Below, piece after piece: positions 6,008 to 11,785 of a stretch of 11,785 bases of DNA. The translations under genes and the position numbers were made by a program. How positions within the stretch are numbered: position 1 is the stretch's first letter; every line of letters begins with the position of its first letter. The stretch spans positions 1 through 11,785 of the forward strand of contig JADFVY010000173.1 of NCBI GenBank assembly GCA_015222795.1. The letters are read 5' to 3'. The notes under the pieces are model-generated. The model did not search any database. It was not told where the DNA came from and saw nothing but the letters and a program-made list of their open reading frames with translations. This DNA comes from Pseudomonadota bacterium. Lineage in GTDB: Bacteria > Pseudomonadota > Alphaproteobacteria > UBA8366 > JADFVY01.

Positions 6008-7342
6008 CTAGTCCCCCGAATCATTCCGTTCGATAGCTTCAAGCATAGCGCGCGGCCAGCGGATGACAACCTCCGCGCCTTCATCATTGCCGAAAGAGAT
6101 CGAGGCGCCGGTACGTTCCAACAGTGTCTGGGCTATGAAAACCCCCAGTCCCATATGGCCTTCCTCGTTGCGGCGGCTGGAAACATAGGGCTCGCCCAGC
6201 GTCATCAACACGTCATGGGAAAATCCCGGCCCGTCGTCAAGGATGCTGATTTCCGCCTCATTCACCGACCAGGCGATGGTAACTTCCACCTTGGCGTTGG
6301 CGAACTGCATGGCATTTTGTATCAGCGTGCCAACGGCCAGCAGGATTTCCGGGCTCCGCACGATCGCCGGCTGAGGCGACTCGTCCTTGGGGTCCAGCTC
6401 GATATCCAGCTCGATATTTTCGCGATCGCTTTTATGCGGGTCCGCCGCCTCCTCGATCAGCGCCGACAGCGGGGTATGCTCGAACGGCATGCCGTCCATC
6501 TCGCTGGGGCGTCGTGACAATTCCGCCAGGATATCGCGGCAACGGTTGGACTGACTGATCAACAACTGGACATCCTCGGCGAATTCACTGTCGGGCGGCA
6601 CCGTTCGCGACAGCTCCCCCGCGACCACGGCGATGGTGGCCAGTGGCGAGCCCAATTCATGCGCCGCCGCCGCCGCCAACCCGCCCACCGCCGCGAATCG
6701 CTGTTCACGCCCCAGTGCCTGGCGCGTCGCGGCGAACGCCTCCGACATGCTGCGCGCCTCCTCCGCGACCGACCAGACATAGGCCGAGACGAATACGGCC
6801 GCCACCGACAGGCCCGTCCACAGGCCCAATACATAGATTAACGGGTGGAAGAAACCCCCCGGCGGATCCCAGGGCAGCGGCAAGTGCCACAGCCCGAGTA
6901 CGCTGGCGCAGGCGATCGCCATCGCCACCAGTGCAGCAGTCGCGTTGCGTGACAGGATCGTGGCCGAAACGGTCACCGGCGCCAATATCAGTACGGCAAA
7001 GGGGTTATGAAGCCCGCCCGTCAGGAACAACAAAACAGACAGTTGCAGCAAGTCGAGGCCCAGCACCAGGGCAGCCTCGCGGTCGCCCAGCCGCGCCCTC
7101 GGCGCCCTCCGCTTGGCCAACCATCCGTTTGAGATCGCCGAGGCCAGAATTGCGGCGAAACAGGCCACGACCGGCAGCTCGAAGCCCATGCCAAACCGCA
7201 CGGTCAGGATCGCCACCGCCTGGCCACCGATCGCGATCCAGCGGATCAGGATCAGCGTGCCGACGCGCAACCGGCCCATCCGCGCAATCGTCAATCGCCG
7301 CCGGTCACTGAAACTGGTGCTCTGCGATTTTTCGCCGTCCAT
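6008..7342 (-). CDS. regB: Redox-sensing membrane histidine kinase RegB/PrrB/ActS
   Basis: This is a 444-aa sensor kinase. The N-terminal half carries about six hydrophobic segments between residues 25 and 190. It includes the family's quinone-linked motif GGLHNPF (about 109-115). The H-box AAAHELGSPLATI contains the phosphorylated His228. The redox-active cysteine expected just after it is conserved as Cys268 (SNRCRDIL). The ATPase domain shows the N-box (LIQNAMQFA, Asn343), DDGPGF (about 369-374) and a GHMGLGVFIA G2 box. Known family function is autophosphorylation under reducing conditions and transfer to RegA. I start at the ATG at 7342; a GTG directly before it at 7345 is equally placed, and neither has a clear Shine-Dalgarno. 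The gene heads the regB-regA-phosphatase operon. Confidence 0.96.
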   Translation of the reverse strand: MDGEKSQSTSFSDRRRLTIARMGRLRVGTLILIRWIAIGGQAVAILTVRFGMGFELPVVACFAAILASAISNGWLAKRRAPRARLGDREAALVLGLDLLQLSVLLFLTGGLHNPFAVLILAPVTVSATILSRNATAALVAMAIACASVLGLWHLPLPWDPPGGFFHPLIYVLGLWTGLSVAAVFVSAYVWSVAEEARSMSEAFAATRQALGREQRFAAVGGLAAAAAHELGSPLATIAVVAGELSRTVPPDSEFAEDVQLLISQSNRCRDILAELSRRPSEMDGMPFEHTPLSALIEEAADPHKSDRENIELDIELDPKDESPQPAIVRSPEILLAVGTLIQNAMQFANAKVEVTIAWSVNEAEISILDDGPGFSHDVLMTLGEPYVSSRRNEEGHMGLGVFIAQTLLERTGASISFGNDEGAEVVIRWPRAMLEAIERNDSGD

Positions 7343-7382
7343 CACCGGATAAAACCCTGCCCGCGCGCGAAGAGCAAGGGGG

Positions 7383-7475
7383 ATTGCGGGCTCATCTAAA
7401 AATACAGGCTCAGCCTGACGGTAATGTGGTCATCGCTGGCGGTGTTTCGCGTCGTTCTGTCCGAGAGCCCGCAAT
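7383..7475. repeat. Perfect 11-bp inverted repeat flanking the start of the TetR remnant
   Basis: ATTGCGGGCTC (7383-7393) is the exact reverse complement of GAGCCCGCAAT (7465-7475), with 71 nt between the arms. The right arm is inside the TetR-like remnant and the left arm is in the spacer before regB. It may be a rearrangement scar, a long-range hairpin or chance in GC-rich DNA. Confidence 0.55.
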
Positions 7476-7558
7476 TTCCGGAACTCAGCCAGATGTTCCG
7501 CGGCACCGGCCCGGACATGATGTGCAATTTCCTGAAGGGCGCTCGTAAAGGGCGCTAA
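7400..7558 (+). pseudogene. Remnant of a TetR/AcrR-family regulator (C-terminal part only)
   Basis: A plus-strand reading frame open from 7400 to the TAA at 7556-7558 encodes a peptide with FRVVLSESPQFPEL followed by SQMFRGTGPDMM. This closely resembles the C-terminal ligand-binding domain of AefR/AcrR-like TetR repressors, where an 'R-hydrophobic-E-x-P-x-FPEL...F...GP' pattern is typical. There is no helix-turn-helix part: an in-frame stop (7397-7399) precedes it and only about 54 nt remain before regB. It therefore looks like the surviving tail of a deleted gene. The stop overlaps the 3' end of the convergent SDR gene by 4 nt. Family recognition is from memory, so an accidental ORF is the alternative. 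Confidence 0.55.
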
Positions 7559-8421
7559 CCCAGCCCCGCCAATTCCTCGCTGACCCGCCACAGCCGCGCC
7601 GCGTCGTCGTCGTTCAGCGCTTGCGGGGCGAGCGTGCGGATCTTGCGATCCTTGAAATATTTGCCGGTTACACCCTCGATCTCTGGCGTCGCGGCCAGCC
7701 AGACCGCCGTGTCGGCGCCCTTCTCGTTACTTCGGCAGAATGGGCGGTACAGGGCCTGCAGGTATGGCATCCAGCCCTTCCTGTTATTGCGGCCGAACCT
7801 GGACGCCACCACGCCGGGATGCAGTGCATTGGCCGTAACCTCAGCCGGATTCAGCCGCCGCGCCAGTTCGCGGGTGAAAAGGATATTGGCCAGTTTCGCC
7901 TGCCCATAGGCCTTCCAGCCGCTATATTGCCGCTCGCCCATCAGATCGTCGAAGGCCATGCGCCCGTCGCCATAGCCTATTTTGTGCGCCTCCGACGAGA
8001 CATTGACGATTCGCGCCGGCGCGCTCTCGCGCATCCGGTCGAGCAGCATGTTGGTCAGCAGGAAATGGCCCAGATGATTGACGGCGAAGGTGGTCTCTAT
8101 GTCGTCTTCGGTCAGGCCGCGGTCCATATGGATGGCGCCGGCATTGTTCACCAGCACATGAAGCGGCCGGCCCGACTCGAGGAATGTCCCCGCCACCTCG
8201 CGAACATGTCGCAAGGAGCCCAGGTCAGCCAGCAGAAGGTCGATATCCTCGTTGCCGCTGCGCAGCGAGATTTCCGCCATTGCATTCTCGCCAAGATCGC
8301 GGTCGCGGCACAGCAGAACGAGGCTCGCCCCCTTCTTTGCCAGACTAATGGCGGCGGCCTTGCCGATGCCGTTGCTGGCCCCCGTCACCAGGCAAACCCG
8401 TCCCCGCATTGTTTGTGGCAT
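7555..8421 (-). CDS. SDR family NAD(P)-dependent oxidoreductase (retinol dehydrogenase-like)
   Basis: This is a 288-aa classical-type short-chain dehydrogenase. The cofactor motif TGASNGIG is at 13-20, LADLGS at about 64-69 and NNAG at 92-95. The structural Asn is Asn115. The catalytic residues are Ser142/143 (VNVSSEAH), Tyr172 and Lys176 (AYGQAKLA), and a HPGVV segment follows at about 201-205. The pattern resembles the retinol dehydrogenase / WWOX-like subgroup, which usually prefers NADP; the substrate is unknown. The start at 8421 is 9 nt after the cobT stop, and the nearest ribosome-binding sequence (AAGGA) lies in the last codons of cobT, so the gene is probably expressed with cobT. A second in-frame ATG at 8409 is possible. 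Nothing in the sequence ties it to cobalamin chemistry. Confidence 0.93.
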   Translation of the reverse strand: MPQTMRGRVCLVTGASNGIGKAAAISLAKKGASLVLLCRDRDLGENAMAEISLRSGNEDIDLLLADLGSLRHVREVAGTFLESGRPLHVLVNNAGAIHMDRGLTEDDIETTFAVNHLGHFLLTNMLLDRMRESAPARIVNVSSEAHKIGYGDGRMAFDDLMGERQYSGWKAYGQAKLANILFTRELARRLNPAEVTANALHPGVVASRFGRNNRKGWMPYLQALYRPFCRSNEKGADTAVWLAATPEIEGVTGKYFKDRKIRTLAPQALNDDDAARLWRVSEELAGLG

Positions 8422-8430
8422 TGGTATTAT

Positions 8431-9450
8431 TTATTCCTTATCGCTGACGCCCGCTTCGGCGAAGGTTGCCATTCCCATATGGCAATTCACCGCCGCCCTT
8501 AAAAGGCCCAGCGCCAGGGCCGCACCCGACGCCTCGCCCAGGCGCATGCCCAGATTCAGCAGCGGTTCCTTGCCGATCGCCTGGCACAGGCGGATATGGC
8601 CGGGCTCGGCGGAACAATGCGCGACCACGCAATGGTCGATCAATTGCGGGTCGATGCGATGCAGAATCGCCGCCGCCGCCGTGGTGGCGTAGCCATCCAG
8701 CAGTACCGGCACCCGGCCCATGCGCGCCGCGATGACCGCGCCGGTGATGGCGGCGAGCTCACGCCCGCCCAGCCGGCGCATGATTTCCAGCGGGTCGTCC
8801 TTCGCCTCGGTGTGCAGCGCCACTGACTCGGCGACGATCCGCGTCTTGTTGTCCAGCGCATCGCCCCGCACGCCGGTGCCCGGGCCGGTCCAGTCCGACG
8901 CCTCGCCGCCGAACATGGCCAGGCACAGGGCGGAGGCGCTGGTGGTGTTGGCGATTCCCATCTCGCCCAGGCAGATCACGTCGATCCCGTCCTGCACCGC
9001 CAGCATGCCGTAAGCCATGGCGTTGGCGCATTCGGCATCGCCCATGGCGGGGCCCTGACTGAAATCGGCGGTCGGTTCCTCCAGCCCCATCTCATAGACC
9101 TGCAATTCCGCGTCGAAGGTCTTGCAGAGCTGGTTGATCGCCGCCCCGCCGGCCCGGAAATTACCAACCATCTGCGCCGTGACCTCGGGGGGAAAGGCGG
9201 AAACGCCCTGCGCCGCGACCCCGTGATTGCCGGCGAAGACGGCGACTCGAGGGCGTTCCAGTCTGGGCGGATGGTTCCCCTGCCAGCGGCACATCCATTC
9301 GCTCAATTCCTCCAGCCGGGCCAGCGCGCCGGGCGGCTTGGTCAATTGTCCCTCGCGCTCGGTGGCCTTGGCGGCGACCTCGTCGTCGGGACCCGGCAGA
9401 GTCCCCAGAATTTCGCGAACTTCCTTCAAAGAGCCGATAGTGTCGCCCAT
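8431..9450 (-). CDS. cobT: Nicotinate-nucleotide--dimethylbenzimidazole phosphoribosyltransferase
   Basis: CobT transfers ribose phosphate from nicotinate mononucleotide to 5,6-dimethylbenzimidazole, giving alpha-ribazole 5'-phosphate for the lower ligand of cobalamin. The 339-aa length is typical. Visible family motifs are LTKPPGALARLE (about 36-47), FAGNHGVAAQGVSAFPPEVT (about 72-91), LGEMGIANTTSA (about 161-172), TGPGTGV (about 188-194) and the C-terminal GMRLGEASGAALA, which carries the conserved catalytic Glu306. The ATG at 9450 is well supported by AGGAGG (9456-9461 on the plus strand) 5 nt upstream. It is divergent from cobS across a 74-nt spacer and is followed closely by an SDR gene. 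The protein should be cytoplasmic. Confidence 0.97.
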   Translation of the reverse strand: MGDTIGSLKEVREILGTLPGPDDEVAAKATEREGQLTKPPGALARLEELSEWMCRWQGNHPPRLERPRVAVFAGNHGVAAQGVSAFPPEVTAQMVGNFRAGGAAINQLCKTFDAELQVYEMGLEEPTADFSQGPAMGDAECANAMAYGMLAVQDGIDVICLGEMGIANTTSASALCLAMFGGEASDWTGPGTGVRGDALDNKTRIVAESVALHTEAKDDPLEIMRRLGGRELAAITGAVIAARMGRVPVLLDGYATTAAAAILHRIDPQLIDHCVVAHCSAEPGHIRLCQAIGKEPLLNLGMRLGEASGAALALGLLRAAVNCHMGMATFAEAGVSDKE

Positions 9451-9463
9451 GCAATCCTCCTGT

Positions 9464-9490
9464 TTGTCCTTATGCCCATAATGATATAAT
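9464..9490 (+). promoter_or_regulatory. Sigma70-type promoter for cobS
   Basis: A perfect TATAAT lies at 9485-9490 in otherwise GC-rich DNA. A weaker TTGTCC at 9464-9469 is 15 nt upstream (TTTGTC one base earlier gives 16). The inferred start near 9497 leaves a leader of about 28 nt before the cobS ATG. On the opposite strand TATCAT (complement of 9481-9486) could serve as a -10 for cobT and overlaps this element, so the two promoters may compete. The -35 assignments are weak. Confidence 0.5.
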
Positions 9491-9499
9491 TCATCGTAG

Positions 9500-9515
9500 C
9501 GGCTGGCGGCAGCCG
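9500..9515 (+). promoter_or_regulatory. Small hairpin in the cobS leader
   Basis: CGGCTG (9500-9505) pairs perfectly with CAGCCG (9510-9515) around a GCGG loop. It ends 9 nt before the cobS ATG, near where a ribosome-binding site would be, and no good Shine-Dalgarno is visible. It might modulate initiation, but there is no direct evidence. Confidence 0.35.
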
Positions 9516-9524
9516 AAATCGCGA

Positions 9525-10316
9525 ATGAGGGACATATTGGACCAGATCAGCGACAAGCAGGAGAATGACCATCCGGGCATCGGGCGCTGGCTGAGCGCGC
9601 CGGCGGTGGCGACGATGTTCCTGACCCGCCTGCCGGTGCGCGGGCCCCAGGTCGCGCTTGCCGGCGCCGTGGTTGCCTTCCCGCTGGTCGGTGTCCTTGT
9701 CGGGGCGCTGGGCGGCGGCGCGTTCTGGCTGGCGGCGCTGGCCGGGTTGCCGGTGCTGGCCTGCGCCCTTATCGCGCTGGCGGTGACGGCAATCGCGACC
9801 GGCGCCTTGCATGAGGACGGGTTGGCCGATACCGCCGACGGGCTGGCCGGCCACACCCCGGAAGATTCCATCCGCATCATGCGCGACAGCAGCATCGGCG
9901 GCTACGGCGTGCTGGCGATGATCTTCAGCGTGGGATTACGCGTGGCGGCCCTGGCGGCGATCGCCGACCCGCTGGCGGTGGTTCTGGCGATGGCCGCTGT
10001 CGGCGCGGTGTCGCGCGCGGCCATGCCGGGCGTGATGCTGGCCCTGCCCAAGGCGAGCAAGACCGGGCTGGCCGCCGCCGCCGGCAAGCCCGCCGCCGTG
10101 GACGTGGCATTCGGCATCGCCCTTGCCGCCCTGTTGGCGCTGGCATTGCCGGGGCCCGCGGGAGCGCTCGCCATTTTCGCCGCCACCGCGATCGCGACGC
10201 TTGCCGTCGCCATCCTTGCGCGGCGCAGGCTGGGCGGTTACACCGGCGATATTCTTGGCGCGGTGCAGCAGATGGCGGAAATCACCGCATTGCTGACGCT
10301 CACCGCATTACTATGA
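9525..10316 (+). CDS. cobS: Adenosylcobinamide-GDP ribazoletransferase (cobalamin synthase)
   Basis: CobS, called CobV in some organisms, is the integral-membrane enzyme that joins adenosylcobinamide-GDP to alpha-ribazole (phosphate), the late step of nucleotide-loop assembly. The 263-aa protein has the expected length. It carries FLTRLPVRGP (about 32-41), the acidic metal-binding motif GALHEDGLADTADG (about 93-106), RIMRDSSIGGYG (about 117-128) and the C-terminal RLGGYTGDILGA (about 235-246). Several Ala/Leu/Val-rich membrane segments lie between about 42 and 262. I use the ATG at 9525. The Shine-Dalgarno is poor and the first 20 residues are not conserved in character, so the true start may be slightly downstream. 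It begins the plus-strand cob operon and is followed by the histidine phosphatase after 13 nt. Confidence 0.94.
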   Translation: MRDILDQISDKQENDHPGIGRWLSAPAVATMFLTRLPVRGPQVALAGAVVAFPLVGVLVGALGGGAFWLAALAGLPVLACALIALAVTAIATGALHEDGLADTADGLAGHTPEDSIRIMRDSSIGGYGVLAMIFSVGLRVAALAAIADPLAVVLAMAAVGAVSRAAMPGVMLALPKASKTGLAAAAGKPAAVDVAFGIALAALLALALPGPAGALAIFAATAIATLAVAILARRRLGGYTGDILGAVQQMAEITALLTLTALL

Positions 10317-10329
10317 GGAAATCAATTAA

Positions 10330-11004
10330 ATGACAGCAACCGTAACCCGCTGGTGGTGGATCCGCCACGCCCCCGTGCCAAACCCCGAGGGCCGCTGCTA
10401 TGGCCAGGGCGACATGGATTGCGACGTTTCCGATGTCGAATCCTTTCAAGGGCTCAGCACCATGCTGCCCAAAGGCGCGCTGCTGGTGACCAGCGACCTG
10501 CTGCGCACGAAGAAGACCGCCGCCGCCATCGCCCAGGCCGGGCTGGACCTGCCCGCCCCGATCGAAGAGGTCAGCCTGCGCGAACAGTCCTTCGGCGCCT
10601 GGCAGGGCATGACTCACCCGGAAATCTGGGATACGCGTGGCGGCCGGCATCCCTACTGGCTGGCCCCGGCCTACGAACGCCCGCCCGAGGGCGAGAGCTT
10701 CGCCGACGTCCTGGCGCGCCTCGCACCGACGGTAAACCGCCTGACCCGCGAACATGCCGGGCGCGATATCGTCTCGGTCGGCCATGGCGGCACGGTGCGC
10801 GCGGCGTTGTCCATCGCGCTCAACCTGCATCCGGAATCGGCGCTGGCTTTCACCATCGAGAACCTCTCCCTCACCCGCCTCGACCATATCGTCGGGACCG
10901 ACGGCACGACGCATTGGCGCGTCGTGGCGGTCAACCAGCGGCCGAAGCTGGACGACGTCTCCCTGCTGCGCGATAGCTGGGTCAAGGCCGAAGCAAAGGC
11001 CTGA
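10330..11004 (+). CDS. cobC: Histidine phosphatase family protein, probable alpha-ribazole phosphatase
   Basis: This 224-aa enzyme belongs to the histidine phosphatase (phosphoglycerate mutase-like) superfamily. The phosphate-accepting motif is present as IRHAPV with His13, where many relatives have RHG. The remaining pocket is visible: Arg59 in TSDLLRT, Glu85 in REQSFGAWQG, and the second catalytic His152 in VGHGGTVRAAL. In a cob operon this family usually acts as alpha-ribazole-5'-phosphate phosphatase, removing the phosphate left by CobT/CobS chemistry. That role is inferred from context, since the fold alone does not fix the substrate. The ATG at 10330 is 13 nt after the cobS stop, with GAGGAA (10315-10320) as a ribosome-binding site. 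The C-terminal tail after about residue 205 is not part of the core fold. Confidence 0.85.
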   Translation: MTATVTRWWWIRHAPVPNPEGRCYGQGDMDCDVSDVESFQGLSTMLPKGALLVTSDLLRTKKTAAAIAQAGLDLPAPIEEVSLREQSFGAWQGMTHPEIWDTRGGRHPYWLAPAYERPPEGESFADVLARLAPTVNRLTREHAGRDIVSVGHGGTVRAALSIALNLHPESALAFTIENLSLTRLDHIVGTDGTTHWRVVAVNQRPKLDDVSLLRDSWVKAEAKA

Positions 11005-11018
11005 CGGGGAAATTCGAC

Positions 11019-11144
11019 ATGATCCATAACCGCTCCTTCGTCATTGCGAGCGAAGCGAAGCAATCCAGAGAGACATGGCGCGAACCGGCCGATTCTGGAT
11101 TGCCGCGGCGCTACGCGCCTCGCAATGACGGTGTGGGCGCATGA
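11019..11144 (+). other. 41-codon ORF reading through the palindromic repeat
   Basis: An ATG at 11019 opens a frame without stops through the entire repeat and ends at TGA 11142-11144, which overlaps the cobU ATG as ATGA. GGGGA (11006-11010) lies 8 nt before the ATG, a plausible ribosome-binding site. Its peptide includes VIASEAKQSRE and RYAPRNDG, strings that I recall as recurring in small ORFs created by this repeat family, so the peptide itself is probably without function. It could keep ribosomes moving from cobC to cobU. It is a candidate leader ORF, not a confident gene. Confidence 0.3.
11039..11130. repeat. Imperfect palindromic intergenic repeat (about 92 bp) inside the cob operon
   Basis: The outer arms CGTCATTGCGAG (11039-11050) and CTCGCAATGACG (11119-11130) are perfect 12-bp inverted repeats. 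Inner arms GCAATCCAGA (11060-11069) and TCTGGATTGC (11094-11103) are perfect over 10 bp. The bases between the arms pair only partly (GAAGCGAA-type against CGCGGCGCTACGCG-type). From memory, this 'GTCATTGCGAG...GCAATCC' type is a widespread mobile-looking intergenic repeat in proteobacteria. As RNA it would form a long hairpin between cobC and cobU. It ends 10 nt before the cobU ATG. Confidence 0.88.
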
Positions 11145-11683
11145 GCGGCAAAATCCTGCCCCGCGTGACACTGATCCTGGGCGGCGCCCGTTCCGGCAAG
11201 AGCCGGCATGCCGAGCAGTTGATCGAATCGGCCCTGGCCGGCGAGCTTTACGAAAGCGCCACCTATCTGGCGACGGCCGAGGCGCTGGACGGTGAGATGA
11301 AGGCGCGAATCGCCGAGCATCGCGCGCGGCGCGGGCCAGTCTGGCACACCGTGGAGGAACCGCTCGATCTGGTCGGCGCGCTGACCGCCAACGCCGATCC
11401 CGCGCGGCCCATCCTGGTCGATTGCCTGACGCTGTGGCTTGGCAATCTGATGGGCGTCGGGCGCGACGTTGACGCCGAAACGACGGCGCTTGCCGCGCGC
11501 CTGCAAGATTTCGGCGGCCCGGTCGTGCTGGTATCCAACGAGGTCGGGCTGGGCATCGTGCCCGACAATGAACTGGCGCGTTCCTTCCGCGATCATGCCG
11601 GGCGCTTGAATCAGGCGGTGGCGGACATAGCTGATCGGGTATTATTCGTCGCGGCCGGGCTGCCGCTTACATTGAAGGACTGA
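11141..11683 (+). CDS. cobU: Bifunctional adenosylcobinamide kinase / adenosylcobinamide-phosphate guanylyltransferase
   Basis: CobU (CobP) phosphorylates adenosylcobinamide and then attaches GMP, producing adenosylcobinamide-GDP for CobS. The 180-aa product is of normal length. It has the P-loop GGARSGKSRHAE (about 14-25), the conserved ARIAEHRARRGPVWHT region with His60 as the likely guanylylated histidine, VDCLTLWLGNLM (about 93-104), the hallmark SNEVGLGIVP (about 132-141) and a final RLNQ (about 155-158). The ATG at 11141 has no clear Shine-Dalgarno. The sequence just upstream is the right arm of the palindromic repeat, and the stop of a short upstream ORF overlaps the ATG, so initiation may depend on coupling. 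cobW follows 4 nt after the stop. Confidence 0.96.
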   Translation: MSGKILPRVTLILGGARSGKSRHAEQLIESALAGELYESATYLATAEALDGEMKARIAEHRARRGPVWHTVEEPLDLVGALTANADPARPILVDCLTLWLGNLMGVGRDVDAETTALAARLQDFGGPVVLVSNEVGLGIVPDNELARSFRDHAGRLNQAVADIADRVLFVAAGLPLTLKD

Positions 11684-11687
11684 ACCC

Positions 11688-11785
11688 ATGGCCGCACGCA
11701 TACCCGCGACCGTCATCACCGGATTTCTGGGCGCCGGCAAGACCAGCCTGATCCGCCATATGATCGAGAACAACCAGGGAAAGCG
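11688..11785 (+). CDS. cobW: CobW-type GTP-binding protein (5' end, cut by window edge)
   Basis: Only the first 32 codons are present. They read MAARIPATVITGFLGAGKTS and continue with a helix (LIRHMIENN). The Walker A GFLGAGKT at 12-19, directly after a beta strand at the very N-terminus, is characteristic of CobW/COG0523 G3E GTPases. Members handle metal delivery, and CobW is linked to cobalt supply for CobN cobaltochelatase. The position 4 nt after cobU favours CobW over zinc-related relatives such as ZigA or YeiR. Distinguishing them needs the CxCC motif, which lies beyond the window. Confidence 0.88.
   Translation, partial: MAARIPATVITGFLGAGKTSLIRHMIENNQGK

Noticed and set aside
7346..7382. 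A promoter for regB formed by TTGCTC and TTTTAT on the minus strand with 17-nt spacing
   Set aside because: It would start transcription only a few bases before the ATG, and the -35 match is only 3 of 6, so it was not called.
7621..8502. A 293-codon plus-strand frame opposite the SDR gene
   Set aside because: It is antisense to a complete SDR with all catalytic motifs, and its own translation shows no family pattern.
9451..9524. A cobalamin riboswitch upstream of cobT or cobS
   Set aside because: The whole spacer is 74 nt and no B12-box-like sequence is present; known cobalamin riboswitches are far larger.

Overview
This is a GC-rich (by eye about 65 %), gene-dense chromosomal segment. It most likely comes from an alphaproteobacterium of Rhodospirillales-like type. 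The main reasons are a RegB/RegA (ActS/ActR, PrrB/PrrA) redox two-component pair, an MmcB-family gene with a candidate alphaproteobacterial-type LexA site, and a cobalamin-assembly cluster with CobW. This assignment is an inference from gene families, not from a species marker.

Left part (1-4700). An ABC exporter ATPase (92-1078) is followed after 3 nt by a probable lipoprotein alpha/beta hydrolase (1082-2074). A tRNA-Arg(CCG) with encoded CCA lies at 2137-2213. A beta-class carbonic anhydrase (minus strand, 2241-2879) is divergent from a membrane-anchored DUF1499 protein (3060-3587), which converges on a thioredoxin-type arsenate reductase (minus, 3608-4126). MmcB, a DNA-repair-associated protein with a nuclease-like fold (4270-4698), is divergent from arsC.

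Middle part (4703-7558). A minus-strand operon reads regB (7342-6008), regA (5982-5440) and a PPP-type metallophosphatase (5443-4703). The phosphatase appears to start at a TTG that overlaps the regA stop. Beyond regB lies a short plus-strand remnant of a TetR-family regulator (7400-7558).

Right part (7555-11785). This is a locus for late cobalamin (nucleotide-loop) assembly. On the minus strand, cobT (9450-8431) is followed by a closely spaced short-chain dehydrogenase (8421-7555). On the plus strand are cobS (9525), a CobC-like histidine phosphatase (10330), cobU/cobP (11141) and the start of a CobW-type GTPase (11688, cut by the window edge). CobU activates adenosylcobinamide to its GDP form, CobT makes alpha-ribazole phosphate from dimethylbenzimidazole, CobS joins the two, and CobC removes the phosphate. 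cobT and cobS diverge from a 74-nt spacer that is too short for a cobalamin riboswitch.

An imperfect palindromic repeat of about 92 bp sits inside the cob operon between cobC and cobU. A 41-codon ORF reads through it and ends in an ATGA overlap with cobU. I found no CRISPR array, transposase, prophage or defence system. The most interesting signals are the repeat-borne leader ORF, the phosphatase coupled to RegA, the candidate SOS box before mmcB and the TetR remnant. No stretch longer than 300 bases lacks a gene.
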